Shown: piece by piece, positions 50,837 to 58,872 of the stretch
Numbering within the stretch: the first letter of the stretch is position 1
Layout: each line of letters starts with the position of its first letter
Assembly (NCBI GenBank): GCA_019638385.1
Contig: JAHBTW010000004.1
Coordinates: 62,001 to 126,000, forward strand
DNA length: 64,000 nt
Reading direction: 5' to 3'
From: Saprospiraceae bacterium
GTDB taxonomy: Bacteria; Bacteroidota; Bacteroidia; Chitinophagales; Saprospiraceae
Program-made: the position numbers and the translations under genes
The notes under the pieces: generated by a model
The model's database searches: none
What the model saw: only the letters and a program-made list of their open reading frames with translations
Told to the model about the DNA's origin: nothing

Positions 50837-51811
50837 ATGGCCATTCACATCAATGACATTCAGCGCCCGATAGATCAAGAGATAAAGGCTTTTGAGACGC
50901 ATTTCCGGGAGGCCATGCGCAGCCCGGCGCCGCTGTTGGATCGCATCACCTATTATATAGTAAGGCGCAAAGGCAAACAGGTGCGGCCTATGTTCGTCTT
51001 TTTGGCGGCCAAGCTCTGCGGCGAAGTCAATCCGGCGACCTACACCGCAGCGTCCTTAGTGGAACTGCTGCATACGGCTACGCTCGTTCATGACGACGTG
51101 GTGGACGACTCCTACGAGCGCCGCGGGTTCTTTTCTGTAAATGCGCTGTGGAAAAACAAAGTAGCTGTATTGGTAGGCGATTATCTGTTTTCGCAGGGCA
51201 TGTTGGTGGCATTGAAAAACGGCGAATACCGCCTGTTGGAAATTGTGTCGAATGCGGTGAAAGCCATGAGCGAAGGCGAGTTGTTGCAAATAGAAAAAGC
51301 GCGCCGCTTAGACATAGAGGAACCGGTGTATTACGAAATCATTCGCCAAAAAACGGCCTCCCTCATCGCCTCGGCTTGCAGTGCCGGCGCGGCCTCCGTC
51401 ACCAAAGATGAACAGGTGATTGAAAACATGCGCCTTTTCGGCGAAAAAATAGGCATCGCGTTTCAAATCCGCGACGACCTTTTCGACTTCGGCGATGAAG
51501 ACGTGGGCAAACCGCTCGGCATTGACATCAAAGAAAAAAAAATGACCCTGCCGCTCATTTATGCCCTCAAGCAAGCATCGGCCTCCGAACGAAGGCGCAT
51601 CATCAGCGCCATACGCCGGCACAGTGAAGACCCCGCCAAAGTGCGCGAAGTCATTGACTTTGTTCTGCGCAGCGGCGGCATGGAATACAGCAAAAAAGCC
51701 ATGCTCGACTATCGCGATCAGGCATTCCAACTACTACATGCTTTCCCCCACTCAGACGTGCGCCAATCGCTCGAAGACCTCGTGGTGTTTGTGACCGACC
51801 GGAAGAAGTGA
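50837..51811 (+). CDS. Polyprenyl diphosphate synthase (octaprenyl-type)
   Basis: The 324-residue trans-prenyltransferase extends farnesyl or geranyl diphosphate with isopentenyl units to make the quinone side chain. The first Asp-rich motif is LVHDDVVDDS (near residue 85), the second is QIRDDLFDFGDEDVGKP, and GKQVRPMFVFLAAKL supplies the pyrophosphate-binding basic residues. The residues before the first DDxxD (TATL) lack a bulky aromatic, which fits a long-chain product, but exact length is not predictable. Cytosolic homodimer. It follows a terminator-like hairpin. Confidence 0.93.
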   Translation: MAIHINDIQRPIDQEIKAFETHFREAMRSPAPLLDRITYYIVRRKGKQVRPMFVFLAAKLCGEVNPATYTAASLVELLHTATLVHDDVVDDSYERRGFFSVNALWKNKVAVLVGDYLFSQGMLVALKNGEYRLLEIVSNAVKAMSEGELLQIEKARRLDIEEPVYYEIIRQKTASLIASACSAGAASVTKDEQVIENMRLFGEKIGIAFQIRDDLFDFGDEDVGKPLGIDIKEKKMTLPLIYALKQASASERRRIISAIRRHSEDPAKVREVIDFVLRSGGMEYSKKAMLDYRDQAFQLLHAFPHSDVRQSLEDLVVFVTDRKK

Positions 51812-51833
51812 TCTTTTCCATCCTCTAAATCCC

Positions 51834-51841
51834 TATCTTTG
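51834..51841 (+). promoter_or_regulatory. -7 box of the yicC-gmk-apaG unit
   Basis: TATCTTTG matches TAnnTTTG and lies 28 bases before the yicC ATG; no TTG is seen at the usual distance. Confidence 0.4.
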
Positions 51842-51869
51842 CCGCCTACTATTTAAAAATAGCTCCATT

Positions 51870-52745
51870 ATGCTACTTTCCATGACCGGCTACGGCCGCG
51901 AATCTCAACCTTACCAGGACAAAAACATCTCGGTGGAAATACGCTCACTCAACAGCAAATTCACAGACATCAAGATGCGGGTACCCCAGAAATACAAAGA
52001 CCGCGAGAACGACTTGCGCCGTCTGCTCGCCGAGCGTGCCGAGCGCGGCAAAATCGAGTTTGTACTCGAAATCAAATCGCTGCAAGGCGACGACGACTTC
52101 AGCCTCAACGTGCCGCTCTTCAAACGCTATGTGGTGGAACTGACCAAACTCGCCGATGAACTCAATATGCCCGTCGGCGATATTTTCCCCGCCGTGCTCC
52201 GTCTGCCCAATGTGGTAGCCACCGACGCCGCCAACATTGACGAGGAAGAATGGGCCGCCGTGATGCAGGTGATGCACAAGGCCGTGGAGCTATTCGACGC
52301 ATTTCGCCTCGCCGAAGGCCGCGCTATGGAAGCCGACCTCCGCCTGCGTGTGAGCAACATCCTTGCCGGATTGCCGCTGGTGGACCCCCATCAGGAGGAG
52401 CGCGTGACCCGCGTGCGGCAACGCATGCACCAAAACCTCGAAGAGTACCTCGGCAAAGATAAAATTGACGAAAACCGATTCGAGCAGGAAATCCTGTTTT
52501 ATCTGGAAAAAATTGACATCACCGAGGAGAAAGTGCGCTTAGAGCAACATTGCAATTATTTCCTGGAAGAACTCAATTCGCCCGAAACCGCCAAAGGCCG
52601 CAAGCTCAGCTTCATCAGCCAGGAAATGGGCCGCGAAATCAACACCCTCGGCGCCAAAGCCTATTCTTCTGAAATACAGCGCTTGGTGGTGAACATGAAA
52701 GACGAGTTGGAGAAAATAAAAGAATTAGTGGCCAATACGATATGA
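51870..52745 (+). CDS. yicC: YicC-family endoribonuclease
   Basis: The 291-residue protein begins MLLSMTGYGRESQPYQDKNI, the strongly conserved YicC N terminus. NSKFTDIKMRVPQKY, and EEKVRLEQHCNYFLEEL with QEMGREINTLGAKAYSSEIQ near the end, contain the conserved acidic and His residues proposed to cut RNA. YicC family proteins are now thought to be metal-dependent endoribonucleases that affect small-RNA turnover. It overlaps gmk (ATGA at 52742), an arrangement found widely. Length is typical. Confidence 0.94.
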   Translation: MLLSMTGYGRESQPYQDKNISVEIRSLNSKFTDIKMRVPQKYKDRENDLRRLLAERAERGKIEFVLEIKSLQGDDDFSLNVPLFKRYVVELTKLADELNMPVGDIFPAVLRLPNVVATDAANIDEEEWAAVMQVMHKAVELFDAFRLAEGRAMEADLRLRVSNILAGLPLVDPHQEERVTRVRQRMHQNLEEYLGKDKIDENRFEQEILFYLEKIDITEEKVRLEQHCNYFLEELNSPETAKGRKLSFISQEMGREINTLGAKAYSSEIQRLVVNMKDELEKIKELVANTI

Positions 52746-53302
52746 ACAAATTGCTCATTTTCGCCGCTCCTTCCGGCGCAGGCAAAACCACCATCGTACG
52801 GCATTTGCTGGGCAAGTACCCCAACCTGTCGTTTTCCGTGTCGGCCACTACCCGCGCCCGCCGCAGCTATGAAACCGATGGAACGGACTACTACTTTATC
52901 AACGCAGAGGAGTTTCGCAGTCGCATCGAAACAAAGGCTTTCGCCGAATGGGAGGAGGTGTATGAGGGGCAGTTTTACGGAACCCTCCACAGCGAAATAG
53001 ATCGGCTCTGGGCCGAAGGCAAAGACATCATTTTCGACATAGACGTATATGGCGCGGTGCGGCTCAAAAAAAAATACCCGGAGCAGGCGCTCACCGTTTT
53101 TGTAAAACCGCCTTCCCGCGAAGTGCTCATCGAACGGCTGCGGCTGCGCGGCACCGAGAGCGAAGAAACCTTTGCCAAACGCATTGTGAAAGCCGATGTG
53201 GAACTGGCATTCGAGAACAAATTTGACGTGGTGCTCGTTAATGATGACTTGGAAGAAGCCCTGAAGCGCGCCGAAAAAATCGCCGAAGACTTCCTTTTTT
53301 GA
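52742..53302 (+). CDS. gmk: Guanylate kinase
   Basis: The 186-residue enzyme phosphorylates GMP to GDP. The P loop is FAAPSGAGKTTIVRHLL. GMP-binding residues lie in SVSATTRARRSYETDGTDYYF and AFAEWEEVYEGQFYGT; the lid and base-binding parts include IDVYGAVRLKKKYPEQALTV and RLRLRGTESEETFAKRI. It is coupled to yicC through an ATGA overlap, and apaG starts 32 bases after its stop. All residues expected for activity are visible. Confidence 0.97.
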   Translation: MNKLLIFAAPSGAGKTTIVRHLLGKYPNLSFSVSATTRARRSYETDGTDYYFINAEEFRSRIETKAFAEWEEVYEGQFYGTLHSEIDRLWAEGKDIIFDIDVYGAVRLKKKYPEQALTVFVKPPSREVLIERLRLRGTESEETFAKRIVKADVELAFENKFDVVLVNDDLEEALKRAEKIAEDFLF

Positions 53303-53334
53303 CACCCAATGACGCTCACAGAATCGCTACCGGC

Positions 53335-53721
53335 ATGGATACTCTCATCACCAACGACGTTCGCATCAGCGTAGAAGCTTTCTACCAACCCAACTACTCC
53401 AAGCCCCATTTGGGCGAGTACATTTTCGCCTACCGCATTACCATCGAAAATCTCAATCCATTCACCGTACAGCTCCTGCGCCGGCAATGGTTCATTTTCG
53501 ATTCCAACGGCGAAACCCGCGAAGTGGAAGGCGAGGGCGTAGTGGGCCAGCAGCCCGTGCTCGAAACCGGCGCCGTGCATCAGTACTCCTCCTGGTGCAA
53601 TCTGGCCTCCGACATCGGCTCCATGCAGGGCGGCTATATCTTCCAACGCACCGACACCCGCGAAACCTTCAACGTAGAAATCCCCGTATTCCAACTCATT
53701 GCGCCTTACCGCCTCAATTGA
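53335..53721 (+). CDS. apaG: ApaG-domain protein
   Basis: The 128-residue protein is a single ApaG domain, an immunoglobulin-like beta fold: ITNDVRISVEAFYQPNYSKP, EYIFAYRITIENLNPFTVQL, then LRRQWFIFDSNGETREV and GEGVVGQQPVLETGAVHQYS. The first ATG in the frame that fits the family is 53335 (MDTLITNDV). The TTG and ATG further upstream would add residues unlike the family. It has been connected with Co2+ and Mg2+ efflux in enterobacteria, though the molecular activity is not clear. It ends one base before the possible TTG start of the amidohydrolase. Confidence 0.93.
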   Translation: MDTLITNDVRISVEAFYQPNYSKPHLGEYIFAYRITIENLNPFTVQLLRRQWFIFDSNGETREVEGEGVVGQQPVLETGAVHQYSSWCNLASDIGSMQGGYIFQRTDTRETFNVEIPVFQLIAPYRLN

Positions 53722-53727
53722 TTGCCT

Positions 53728-54768
53728 GTGTTGAAAATAGACATGCACACCCACATCCTGCCGGAAAAACTGCCCAACTTTGCAGAAAAATTCGGCTACG
53801 GCGACTTTATACACCTCATCCATCACACGCCCGGCCGCGCCAAAATGATGAAAGGCGACGCTTTCTTCCGCGAAATTGAAGCCAACTGCTGGGACCCCGA
53901 TCTGCGCATCCGCGAATACGAGCAATATCGCACCCGCGTGCAGGTGGTATGTACCATTCCCGTCATGTTTTCTTATTGGGCGAAAGCCGCCGATTGCCTC
54001 GAATTGTCGAAATACCTCAACGACCACATCGCCCAATTGGTACATGACTACCCCGACCGCTACCTCGGCCTGGGCACCGTGCCCATGCAGGACGCCGATA
54101 CTGCCATCCGCGAATTGAAACGCTGCAAGGAAATCGGGCTGTTGGGTATTCAAATCGGTTCCAATATCAATGATCGCAACCTGAATGAGGAGGCGTTTTT
54201 TCCCATTTTTCAGGCTTGCCGAGACTTAAACATGGCCCTCTTTGTACACCCCTGGAACATGATGGGCGAAGATCACATGCGTCGCTACTGGCTGCCCTGG
54301 TTGGTGGGAATGCCGGCAGAAACTTCGCGGGCGATCTGCTCTATGATATTCGGCGGAGTGCTGGAGCGCCTGCCCGACCTGCGCGTTTGTTTTGCTCATG
54401 CGGGCGGCTCGTTTCTGCCCACCATCGGACGCATACAGCACGGCTACAATTGCCGCCCCGATCTCGTAGCCATTGACAATCCCGTGCCGCCCGCCGAATA
54501 CCTCGGTCGCTTTTGGGTGGATTGCATCACGCACGATCCCGCCATGCTCCGCTATGTAATGGATAGGGTCGGCCCCGACAAAGTGACCCTCGGCTCCGAT
54601 TACCCCTTCCCGCTCGGCGATCTGGAAATCGGCGCCTTCATCGAAGAGATGAGCCTGCCGGAGGACATGCTACAGAAAATCTTTTGTGATAATACGTTGG
54701 ATTGGCTGGGGATACCTACTGCTGCTCCGTTTTTGCATGGGATACCAAATCCCACAGGAGCCGTTTAA
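53728..54768 (+). CDS. Amidohydrolase similar to aminocarboxymuconate-semialdehyde decarboxylase (ACMSD)
   Basis: The protein of about 346 residues is a metal-dependent TIM-barrel enzyme. KIDMHTHILPEKLPNF gives the first H-x-H zinc ligands. FVHPWNMMG provides the next His, and CFAHAGGSFLPTIGRIQHGY with LGSDYPFPLGDLE the last His and Asp ligands. The HPW-NMMG and GSDYPFPLG motifs match ACMSD, which decarboxylates 2-amino-3-carboxymuconate semialdehyde in tryptophan breakdown. The start is unclear: GTG 53728, TTG 53722, TTG 53731 and ATG 53743 are all possible. No other kynurenine-pathway gene is near. The 3' end overlaps the convergent gene by 53 bases. Confidence 0.85.
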   Translation: MLKIDMHTHILPEKLPNFAEKFGYGDFIHLIHHTPGRAKMMKGDAFFREIEANCWDPDLRIREYEQYRTRVQVVCTIPVMFSYWAKAADCLELSKYLNDHIAQLVHDYPDRYLGLGTVPMQDADTAIRELKRCKEIGLLGIQIGSNINDRNLNEEAFFPIFQACRDLNMALFVHPWNMMGEDHMRRYWLPWLVGMPAETSRAICSMIFGGVLERLPDLRVCFAHAGGSFLPTIGRIQHGYNCRPDLVAIDNPVPPAEYLGRFWVDCITHDPAMLRYVMDRVGPDKVTLGSDYPFPLGDLEIGAFIEEMSLPEDMLQKIFCDNTLDWLGIPTAAPFLHGIPNPTGAV

Positions 54769-55954
54769 ACATCATTTTTTCCCAAACCGACGCCCCGTGC
54801 AACCTGATCTGAATCTTTTCTTTTGAATTTTGGAAAAGCACTTTGGTTTTTTCCATCACGCCCATGCCTTCAAAGGCTGCAATCAATTTTTCCAAAACCG
54901 GACTGACTTGCCGCAAGTGCGGGAGCACCTCTTCTTTGTCGCCGTGCAGGAGGCTCAATCCTTTGTGTGTACACAGCCCTAATGCTTCGGTTTGCGCTGA
55001 ACCGGAGTTATATAGTTGGTAATACGCGCCGGCAATGTCTTTGAGCGGCAGCGACTGTGTCGGCACAAAAACGCCGCGCCGGTATTTGCCCAAAACCACC
55101 TCCACGGCGCCGATGCGCAGCGCATACCGCCCGAATGCCTGACGGCTGCTGCTGATGCCGATCAACAACAACGCGCCGATGAACAACGCCGGAAAGATGG
55201 GCCCCAACCAGGATTGCGATCCCTGCGCCGAAAAACGCGCGATTGCATCTGCCGAAAGGAAAATGGCAATGCCGGCCATTCCCAACAGGAAAGGCAGAAA
55301 CCGCAAAATATCGCTCAGACTGTTGTTTTTCCATTCGAGTTCCGTTTGGTCGCCGACCCGCTTTAAGGCAATTGTTTCGGGCGCCATGACGGGATATACG
55401 CCTGCATCCGGGGCGGAAAGGTTCACCTGTTTTTGTAGTAATTCCAGCATGGCTTCCGCTTTGCCTTTGCCGTTGTAAAAGGTGTTGAAATCCCACAGGC
55501 TGCCGTCTTTCAGCAGCAGATAGACCATCCAGTAATAATCAATTCGAGCGGTTTTGTTATTGAGATTGGGGGCCCGTTCTTTTCGGATGCCAAGTGCTGC
55601 GATGTTGTGGTATGGGATGGAGAAATCCTCCTCCCCTTGATGATTCCGGAACGAGAGCCGGAGCACGCCGGCTATGTTGTCGAACGTAAAGCGATAGGGC
55701 GCATCGGCGTCGGAGCGGCGGAGTAACAGTACGATACCTGCATTGCCGAAGGCGAGAATCAAACCCATTACCAACCAAATTTTGCCGCCAGGCATCACTC
55801 CCTGCAACAGTCCGGACAGCGGATCGCGAACGAAATATACGGCGATAGAAGCGAGCAACAACAGCAGGAACCCCGTTAATCGGCTCAAGTTGCGAGCAGC
55901 GTGCTCCAGCACGACGCGATCCTGATTGTGTTGGGTTATCTTATAATATTTCAT
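54716..55954 (-). CDS. Hypothetical membrane protein with two helical regions and a PH-like part
   Basis: This 412-residue protein (start MKYYKITQHNQDRVV at 55954) has two pairs of hydrophobic helices (about 25-75 and 230-290). Between them are beta-rich segments (RFTFDNIAGVLRLSFRNHQG; DYYWMVYLLLKDGSLWDFNT) that resemble PH-like domains of small bacterial membrane proteins. I cannot name a function. The longer frame to 56110 runs antisense through other genes and is not supported. It starts 5 bases after the DCC protein's stop, so they share a transcript. Its last 53 bases are antisense to the end of the amidohydrolase. Confidence 0.65.
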   Translation of the reverse strand: MKYYKITQHNQDRVVLEHAARNLSRLTGFLLLLLASIAVYFVRDPLSGLLQGVMPGGKIWLVMGLILAFGNAGIVLLLRRSDADAPYRFTFDNIAGVLRLSFRNHQGEEDFSIPYHNIAALGIRKERAPNLNNKTARIDYYWMVYLLLKDGSLWDFNTFYNGKGKAEAMLELLQKQVNLSAPDAGVYPVMAPETIALKRVGDQTELEWKNNSLSDILRFLPFLLGMAGIAIFLSADAIARFSAQGSQSWLGPIFPALFIGALLLIGISSSRQAFGRYALRIGAVEVVLGKYRRGVFVPTQSLPLKDIAGAYYQLYNSGSAQTEALGLCTHKGLSLLHGDKEEVLPHLRQVSPVLEKLIAAFEGMGVMEKTKVLFQNSKEKIQIRLHGASVWEKMMFKRLLWDLVSHAKTEQQ

Positions 55955-55959
55955 GGTTC

Positions 55960-56358
55960 TTATGCCAAAAAACGCCCGCGCAATTCCGGCGTAGGCGTAT
56001 AACAGCTTTCCCGTTTGCCGAACCAACGGTAGCGGTTGCGAGCGATGAAATTGTAAATCCGGTCGCGGATAAATCGCGGCACAATCATTCCCGCATACAG
56101 CACCGGCCACAGGCCGCCGAGGCGGCGCGCAATGCCGAGGCCCGCATCCGAGCGCGTGTAAGCCTTGTCATCGGCGATGAGCACCACGGTACTAATGGAT
56201 TCGGTGTCTAAGCCGTGCCGGAGGAGCAATTCCCTGCCCGCATCTGATTGGAGCGAGGCGAACCGAAACCGCCCGGCGGGGTCGCGTCGCAAGATGAATT
56301 GCACTGTTCCGTTGCACAGGTTGCACTCCCCGTCGAAAAGCAATATGACATGTTCCAT
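55960..56358 (-). CDS. DCC-family thiol-disulfide oxidoreductase (DUF393)
   Basis: The 132-residue protein starts MEHVILLFDGECNLCNGTVQ. The D-G-x-C-x2-C motif (Asp9, Cys12, Cys15) defines the DCC family, a thioredoxin-like fold with predicted redox activity. YAGMIVPRFIRDRIYNFIAR with NRYRWFGKRESC is the conserved C-terminal part. It lacks a signal peptide and is probably cytosolic. It lies between lgt (17 bases upstream) and the hypothetical membrane protein, all on the minus strand. Confidence 0.92.
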   Translation of the reverse strand: MEHVILLFDGECNLCNGTVQFILRRDPAGRFRFASLQSDAGRELLLRHGLDTESISTVVLIADDKAYTRSDAGLGIARRLGGLWPVLYAGMIVPRFIRDRIYNFIARNRYRWFGKRESCYTPTPELRGRFLA

Positions 56359-56375
56359 GAGGAAGAAACAAGCCC

Positions 56376-57272
56376 TTAGACCGAAGGTTTTGCGACAGCC
56401 GTTTTGCGGAACATGAAGTACAATCCGATCAATACAAAAGGAATGCTGAGCAACTGCCCGGTGGACAATACATTCCCAAAGGCGCTTTCAAAACCGCCCT
56501 GACTCATTTTGAGATATTCCCACCCAAAACGGGTGCCCCATATCAGCACCAAAAACAGGCCGAATATGTATCCCGGCTTGTGGCGCTTTTCGGTGCGCCA
56601 ATAGGTATAGAACAGGATGCCGAAAATGGCAAAGTAGCCGATGGATTCGTACAATTGCACCGGATGACGGGGAACCATGCACATTTCTGCGCCGAGGTCA
56701 TTGGTTCCGGTTTTTACGCAGTTGGTCACAAACTGAACGCACTCCTCGCATTTCACCCAGGTGTCTTTGGCGGCATTTTTAAACAAAAAACCCAAAGGAC
56801 TGTCGGTGGGTTTGCCCACGATTTCGGAGTTCATCAGGTTGCCGAGGCGAATGAAACCGCCGGCTAAGGCAGTGGGCACCACGATTTTATCCAAAATCCA
56901 GAGAATGGATTTTTTGGAAACCGTGCGCGAAAATATCCACATGGCGAGGATGATGCCGATGGCGCCGCCGTGACTGGCTAAGCCGCCTTCCCATATTTTA
57001 AATATCTCGCCGAGGTGCCGGGAGTAATATTCCCAATCGTAAAAAAAGACGTGCCCCAGCCGCGCGCCGAGTACCGCGCCGCCCACCACATAGAGAAAAC
57101 ACTTGTCCAACCACGCCTCCGGAGCCTTCTCGGCCAGAAACATGCGACGCACGATGAACAGGCCGAGAAGGAAGCCCATCGCAAACAACAAGCCGTACCA
57201 GCGCAGTGTGAGCGGGCCGATTTGAGTTATCTCCGGCGAGGCCGTCCAAGTGATATAAGAGAGGAGCGTCAT
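56376..57272 (-). CDS. lgt: Prolipoprotein diacylglyceryl transferase
   Basis: The 298-residue inner-membrane enzyme moves a diacylglyceryl group onto the lipobox cysteine of prelipoproteins. It has about seven transmembrane helices. Conserved elements are RWYGLLFAMGFLLGL, GARLGHVFFYDWEYY, WEGGLASHGGAIG and the family signature FIRLGNLMNSEIVGKPTDSP. The C-terminal RHPVQLYESIGYF is also typical. An insertion of about 35 residues with cysteines (KCEECVQFVTNCVKTGTNDL) is unusual for short Lgt proteins but seen in some from this phylum. The start at 57272 has good helical topology. Confidence 0.95.
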   Translation of the reverse strand: MTLLSYITWTASPEITQIGPLTLRWYGLLFAMGFLLGLFIVRRMFLAEKAPEAWLDKCFLYVVGGAVLGARLGHVFFYDWEYYSRHLGEIFKIWEGGLASHGGAIGIILAMWIFSRTVSKKSILWILDKIVVPTALAGGFIRLGNLMNSEIVGKPTDSPLGFLFKNAAKDTWVKCEECVQFVTNCVKTGTNDLGAEMCMVPRHPVQLYESIGYFAIFGILFYTYWRTEKRHKPGYIFGLFLVLIWGTRFGWEYLKMSQGGFESAFGNVLSTGQLLSIPFVLIGLYFMFRKTAVAKPSV

Positions 57273-57371
57273 TGTCTTTTCGTTTTGAGAGCGCTAACTT
57301 AGGGTATTTTTGCGAAATGAACACAACGGTAAACAAGGGGAGAGGAATTCTCGTTTTCAGGGAATTCCTTA

Positions 57372-57403
57372 AGCTGCGACCACGCCGGGGCGTGGTCGCA
57401 GCT
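57372..57403. repeat. Perfect 15-bp hairpin in the methyltransferase leader, member of the CGACCACGCC repeat group
   Basis: AGCTGCGACCACGCC and GGCGTGGTCGCAGCT pair perfectly with a two-base loop. The last base is 17 bases before the ATG of the methyltransferase gene. Related sequences occur at 1973-1994, 3463-3482 and 3791-3810. A -7-like TATTTTTG at 57305-57312 lies upstream, so the hairpin would be in the 5' leader. Confidence 0.7.
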
Positions 57404-57420
57404 AAAAAACCTCTCCAACC

Positions 57421-58164
57421 ATGCAACCCGTCAAAGATTTGTTTTCGGAAGATTCGGCCGGCTACGCGCAGTTTCGGCCTTCCTATCCTTTGCATTTGTA
57501 CGAATTTTTGTACGAACACCTGGATCACTTCGAGCAGGCATGGGATGCCGGCACGGGGCCGGGGCAAGTAGCTTGTGCTTTGTCCACTCGTTTTCAGCAG
57601 GTAATAGGCACCGACGTCAGCGAGGCGCAAATAGCCCATGCCGAGCAGCGCCCCAATATCTCCTACATCGTGTGCCGCGCCGAGCAGACGCCTTTCCCCG
57701 ATGCGCATTTCGACCTCATCACCGCCGCGCAGGCCGTACACTGGTTCGACTCCGCAGCCTTCTACCGCGAAGCGCGCCGCACGGCCAAACCTGGCGCCCT
57801 CATCGCCGTGTGGGGCTACGACCTGCTGGAAATCGGCCCTTTTGCCGACGAACTGATCACCGCCTATCACCGCGATGTGCTCGGCCCTTACTGGGACTAC
57901 GAGCGCCGTTATGTGGACGACCGCTACAAGGACTTCCCCTTCCCTTTTGAGGAGATTCCTACCCCCGGATTCGAGTTGCACATGGAATGGACCCTCACCC
58001 AATTGGAGGGCTATCTCGGCACCTGGTCGGCCCTGCGCAACTACCGCCGCGAAACCGGCAAAGACCCGCTGCCCGCCCTAATGAAAAAAATAGCCGAACA
58101 CTGGTCGCTCGGCGAAGTACATGCTGTGCGTTTTCCTGTGTTTCTTCGGGCGGGGAGATGTTGA
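57421..58164 (+). CDS. Class I SAM-dependent methyltransferase
   Basis: The 247-residue protein shows a seven-strand methyltransferase fold: motif I WDAGTGPGQVACAL, motif II VIGTDVSEAQIAHAEQ, ITAAQAVHWFDSAAFYREAR and KPGALIAVWGY. The AVHWFD pattern puts it near the trans-aconitate/CRG1-like small-molecule methyltransferases (YHR209W-like). Substrate is unknown. It is a single gene, preceded by a strong hairpin and followed by the minus-strand terminator of the next gene. The protein ends with RFPVFLRAGRC, without extra domains. Confidence 0.85.
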   Translation: MQPVKDLFSEDSAGYAQFRPSYPLHLYEFLYEHLDHFEQAWDAGTGPGQVACALSTRFQQVIGTDVSEAQIAHAEQRPNISYIVCRAEQTPFPDAHFDLITAAQAVHWFDSAAFYREARRTAKPGALIAVWGYDLLEIGPFADELITAYHRDVLGPYWDYERRYVDDRYKDFPFPFEEIPTPGFELHMEWTLTQLEGYLGTWSALRNYRRETGKDPLPALMKKIAEHWSLGEVHAVRFPVFLRAGRC

Positions 58165-58169
58165 GAAAC

Positions 58170-58197
58170 AAAAAAGCCCCCGGCACTGCCGGAGGCT
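58170..58197 (-). terminator. Intrinsic terminator of the minus-strand lipoprotein gene
   Basis: On the minus strand AGCCTCCGGC and GCCGGGGGCT form a stem with one mismatch and a 3-base loop, followed by TTTTTT. It lies about 30 bases after the lipoprotein stop codon. Confidence 0.8.
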
Positions 58198-58226
58198 CTT
58201 GAGGTATAGTCATTTCCCAGTATGCG

Positions 58227-58772
58227 TTACCAGATGATCTTGATGGTCACTTTGCCATTTCCGATGGTAATGATGATCTTGATGCGCAGCGGCGCCGCGC
58301 CGCCACCGCCTACGGTATCGATGTCGTAGGCGCCTTTGAGTATTTCTGCACCTTGTCCGTCGTAAGGGAGGCCGGCGTTTTCATAAGCCTGCCGCACGAG
58401 ACTCTGGTTCAGTATCACATTCTCTTCTACAATCATCACGCGTTGGTCGAGCAGTTGGCGGCGGGTACGGGGGCTGAGGCGATCTACGTCCATGTCCATT
58501 GTCAGTTGAATGTCGCCGTTGAGCAGGGCTACCGGTTCGCCGACGGCTTCGTCAGTTCCGAGCATAAGGCTGGGCAGTTCTTTGCTGTCAATGTTGTCTT
58601 CGCGGATACAAATGAAATTACCTTCGGAGCAAGAGAGGAAGCGCTTGCCCAGGCCGATCCAGATGCCGCTGCGCTCTTGAGTCGGTTCCACGGGTTCTTC
58701 TTTTGCGCAAGAAGTGAAAATGAAAGCCGATACGGTGACGGCTGCGATGGCGAAAAATGCTTGCTTGTTCAT
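58227..58772 (-). CDS. Predicted lipoprotein of unknown function
   Basis: The 181-residue protein begins MNKQAFFAIAAVTVSAFIFT followed by SCAKEEPVEP, a lipoprotein signal peptide with the cysteine at 22. The mature part has an Ig-free, mixed composition: SEGNFICIREDNIDSKELPS, VDRLSPRTRRQLLDQRVMIV and a C-terminal Ile/Lys-rich strand pair (LRIKIIITIGNGKVTIKIIW). I know no family for it. The strongly alternating hydrophobic end could form an edge strand. It has its own terminator and is a single gene. Confidence 0.7.
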   Translation of the reverse strand: MNKQAFFAIAAVTVSAFIFTSCAKEEPVEPTQERSGIWIGLGKRFLSCSEGNFICIREDNIDSKELPSLMLGTDEAVGEPVALLNGDIQLTMDMDVDRLSPRTRRQLLDQRVMIVEENVILNQSLVRQAYENAGLPYDGQGAEILKGAYDIDTVGGGGAAPLRIKIIITIGNGKVTIKIIW

Positions 58773-58872
58773 GATTACTGTTTTTAAGGATGAAATTGAG
58801 TTTAAAATCGAATTACATCCCTACATCCAGGAACTTGAAAAAATCTTACGCCCGATCTGAAAAAAAATATTC

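Noticed and set aside
52975..54153. 392-codon minus-strand open frame
   Set aside because: Crosses gmk, apaG and the amidohydrolase in antisense; those three are clearly real.
57272..57571. 99-codon plus-strand frame overlapping the methyltransferase start
   Set aside because: It reads through the 15-bp hairpin and then in the wrong phase of the methyltransferase; composition is not protein-like.
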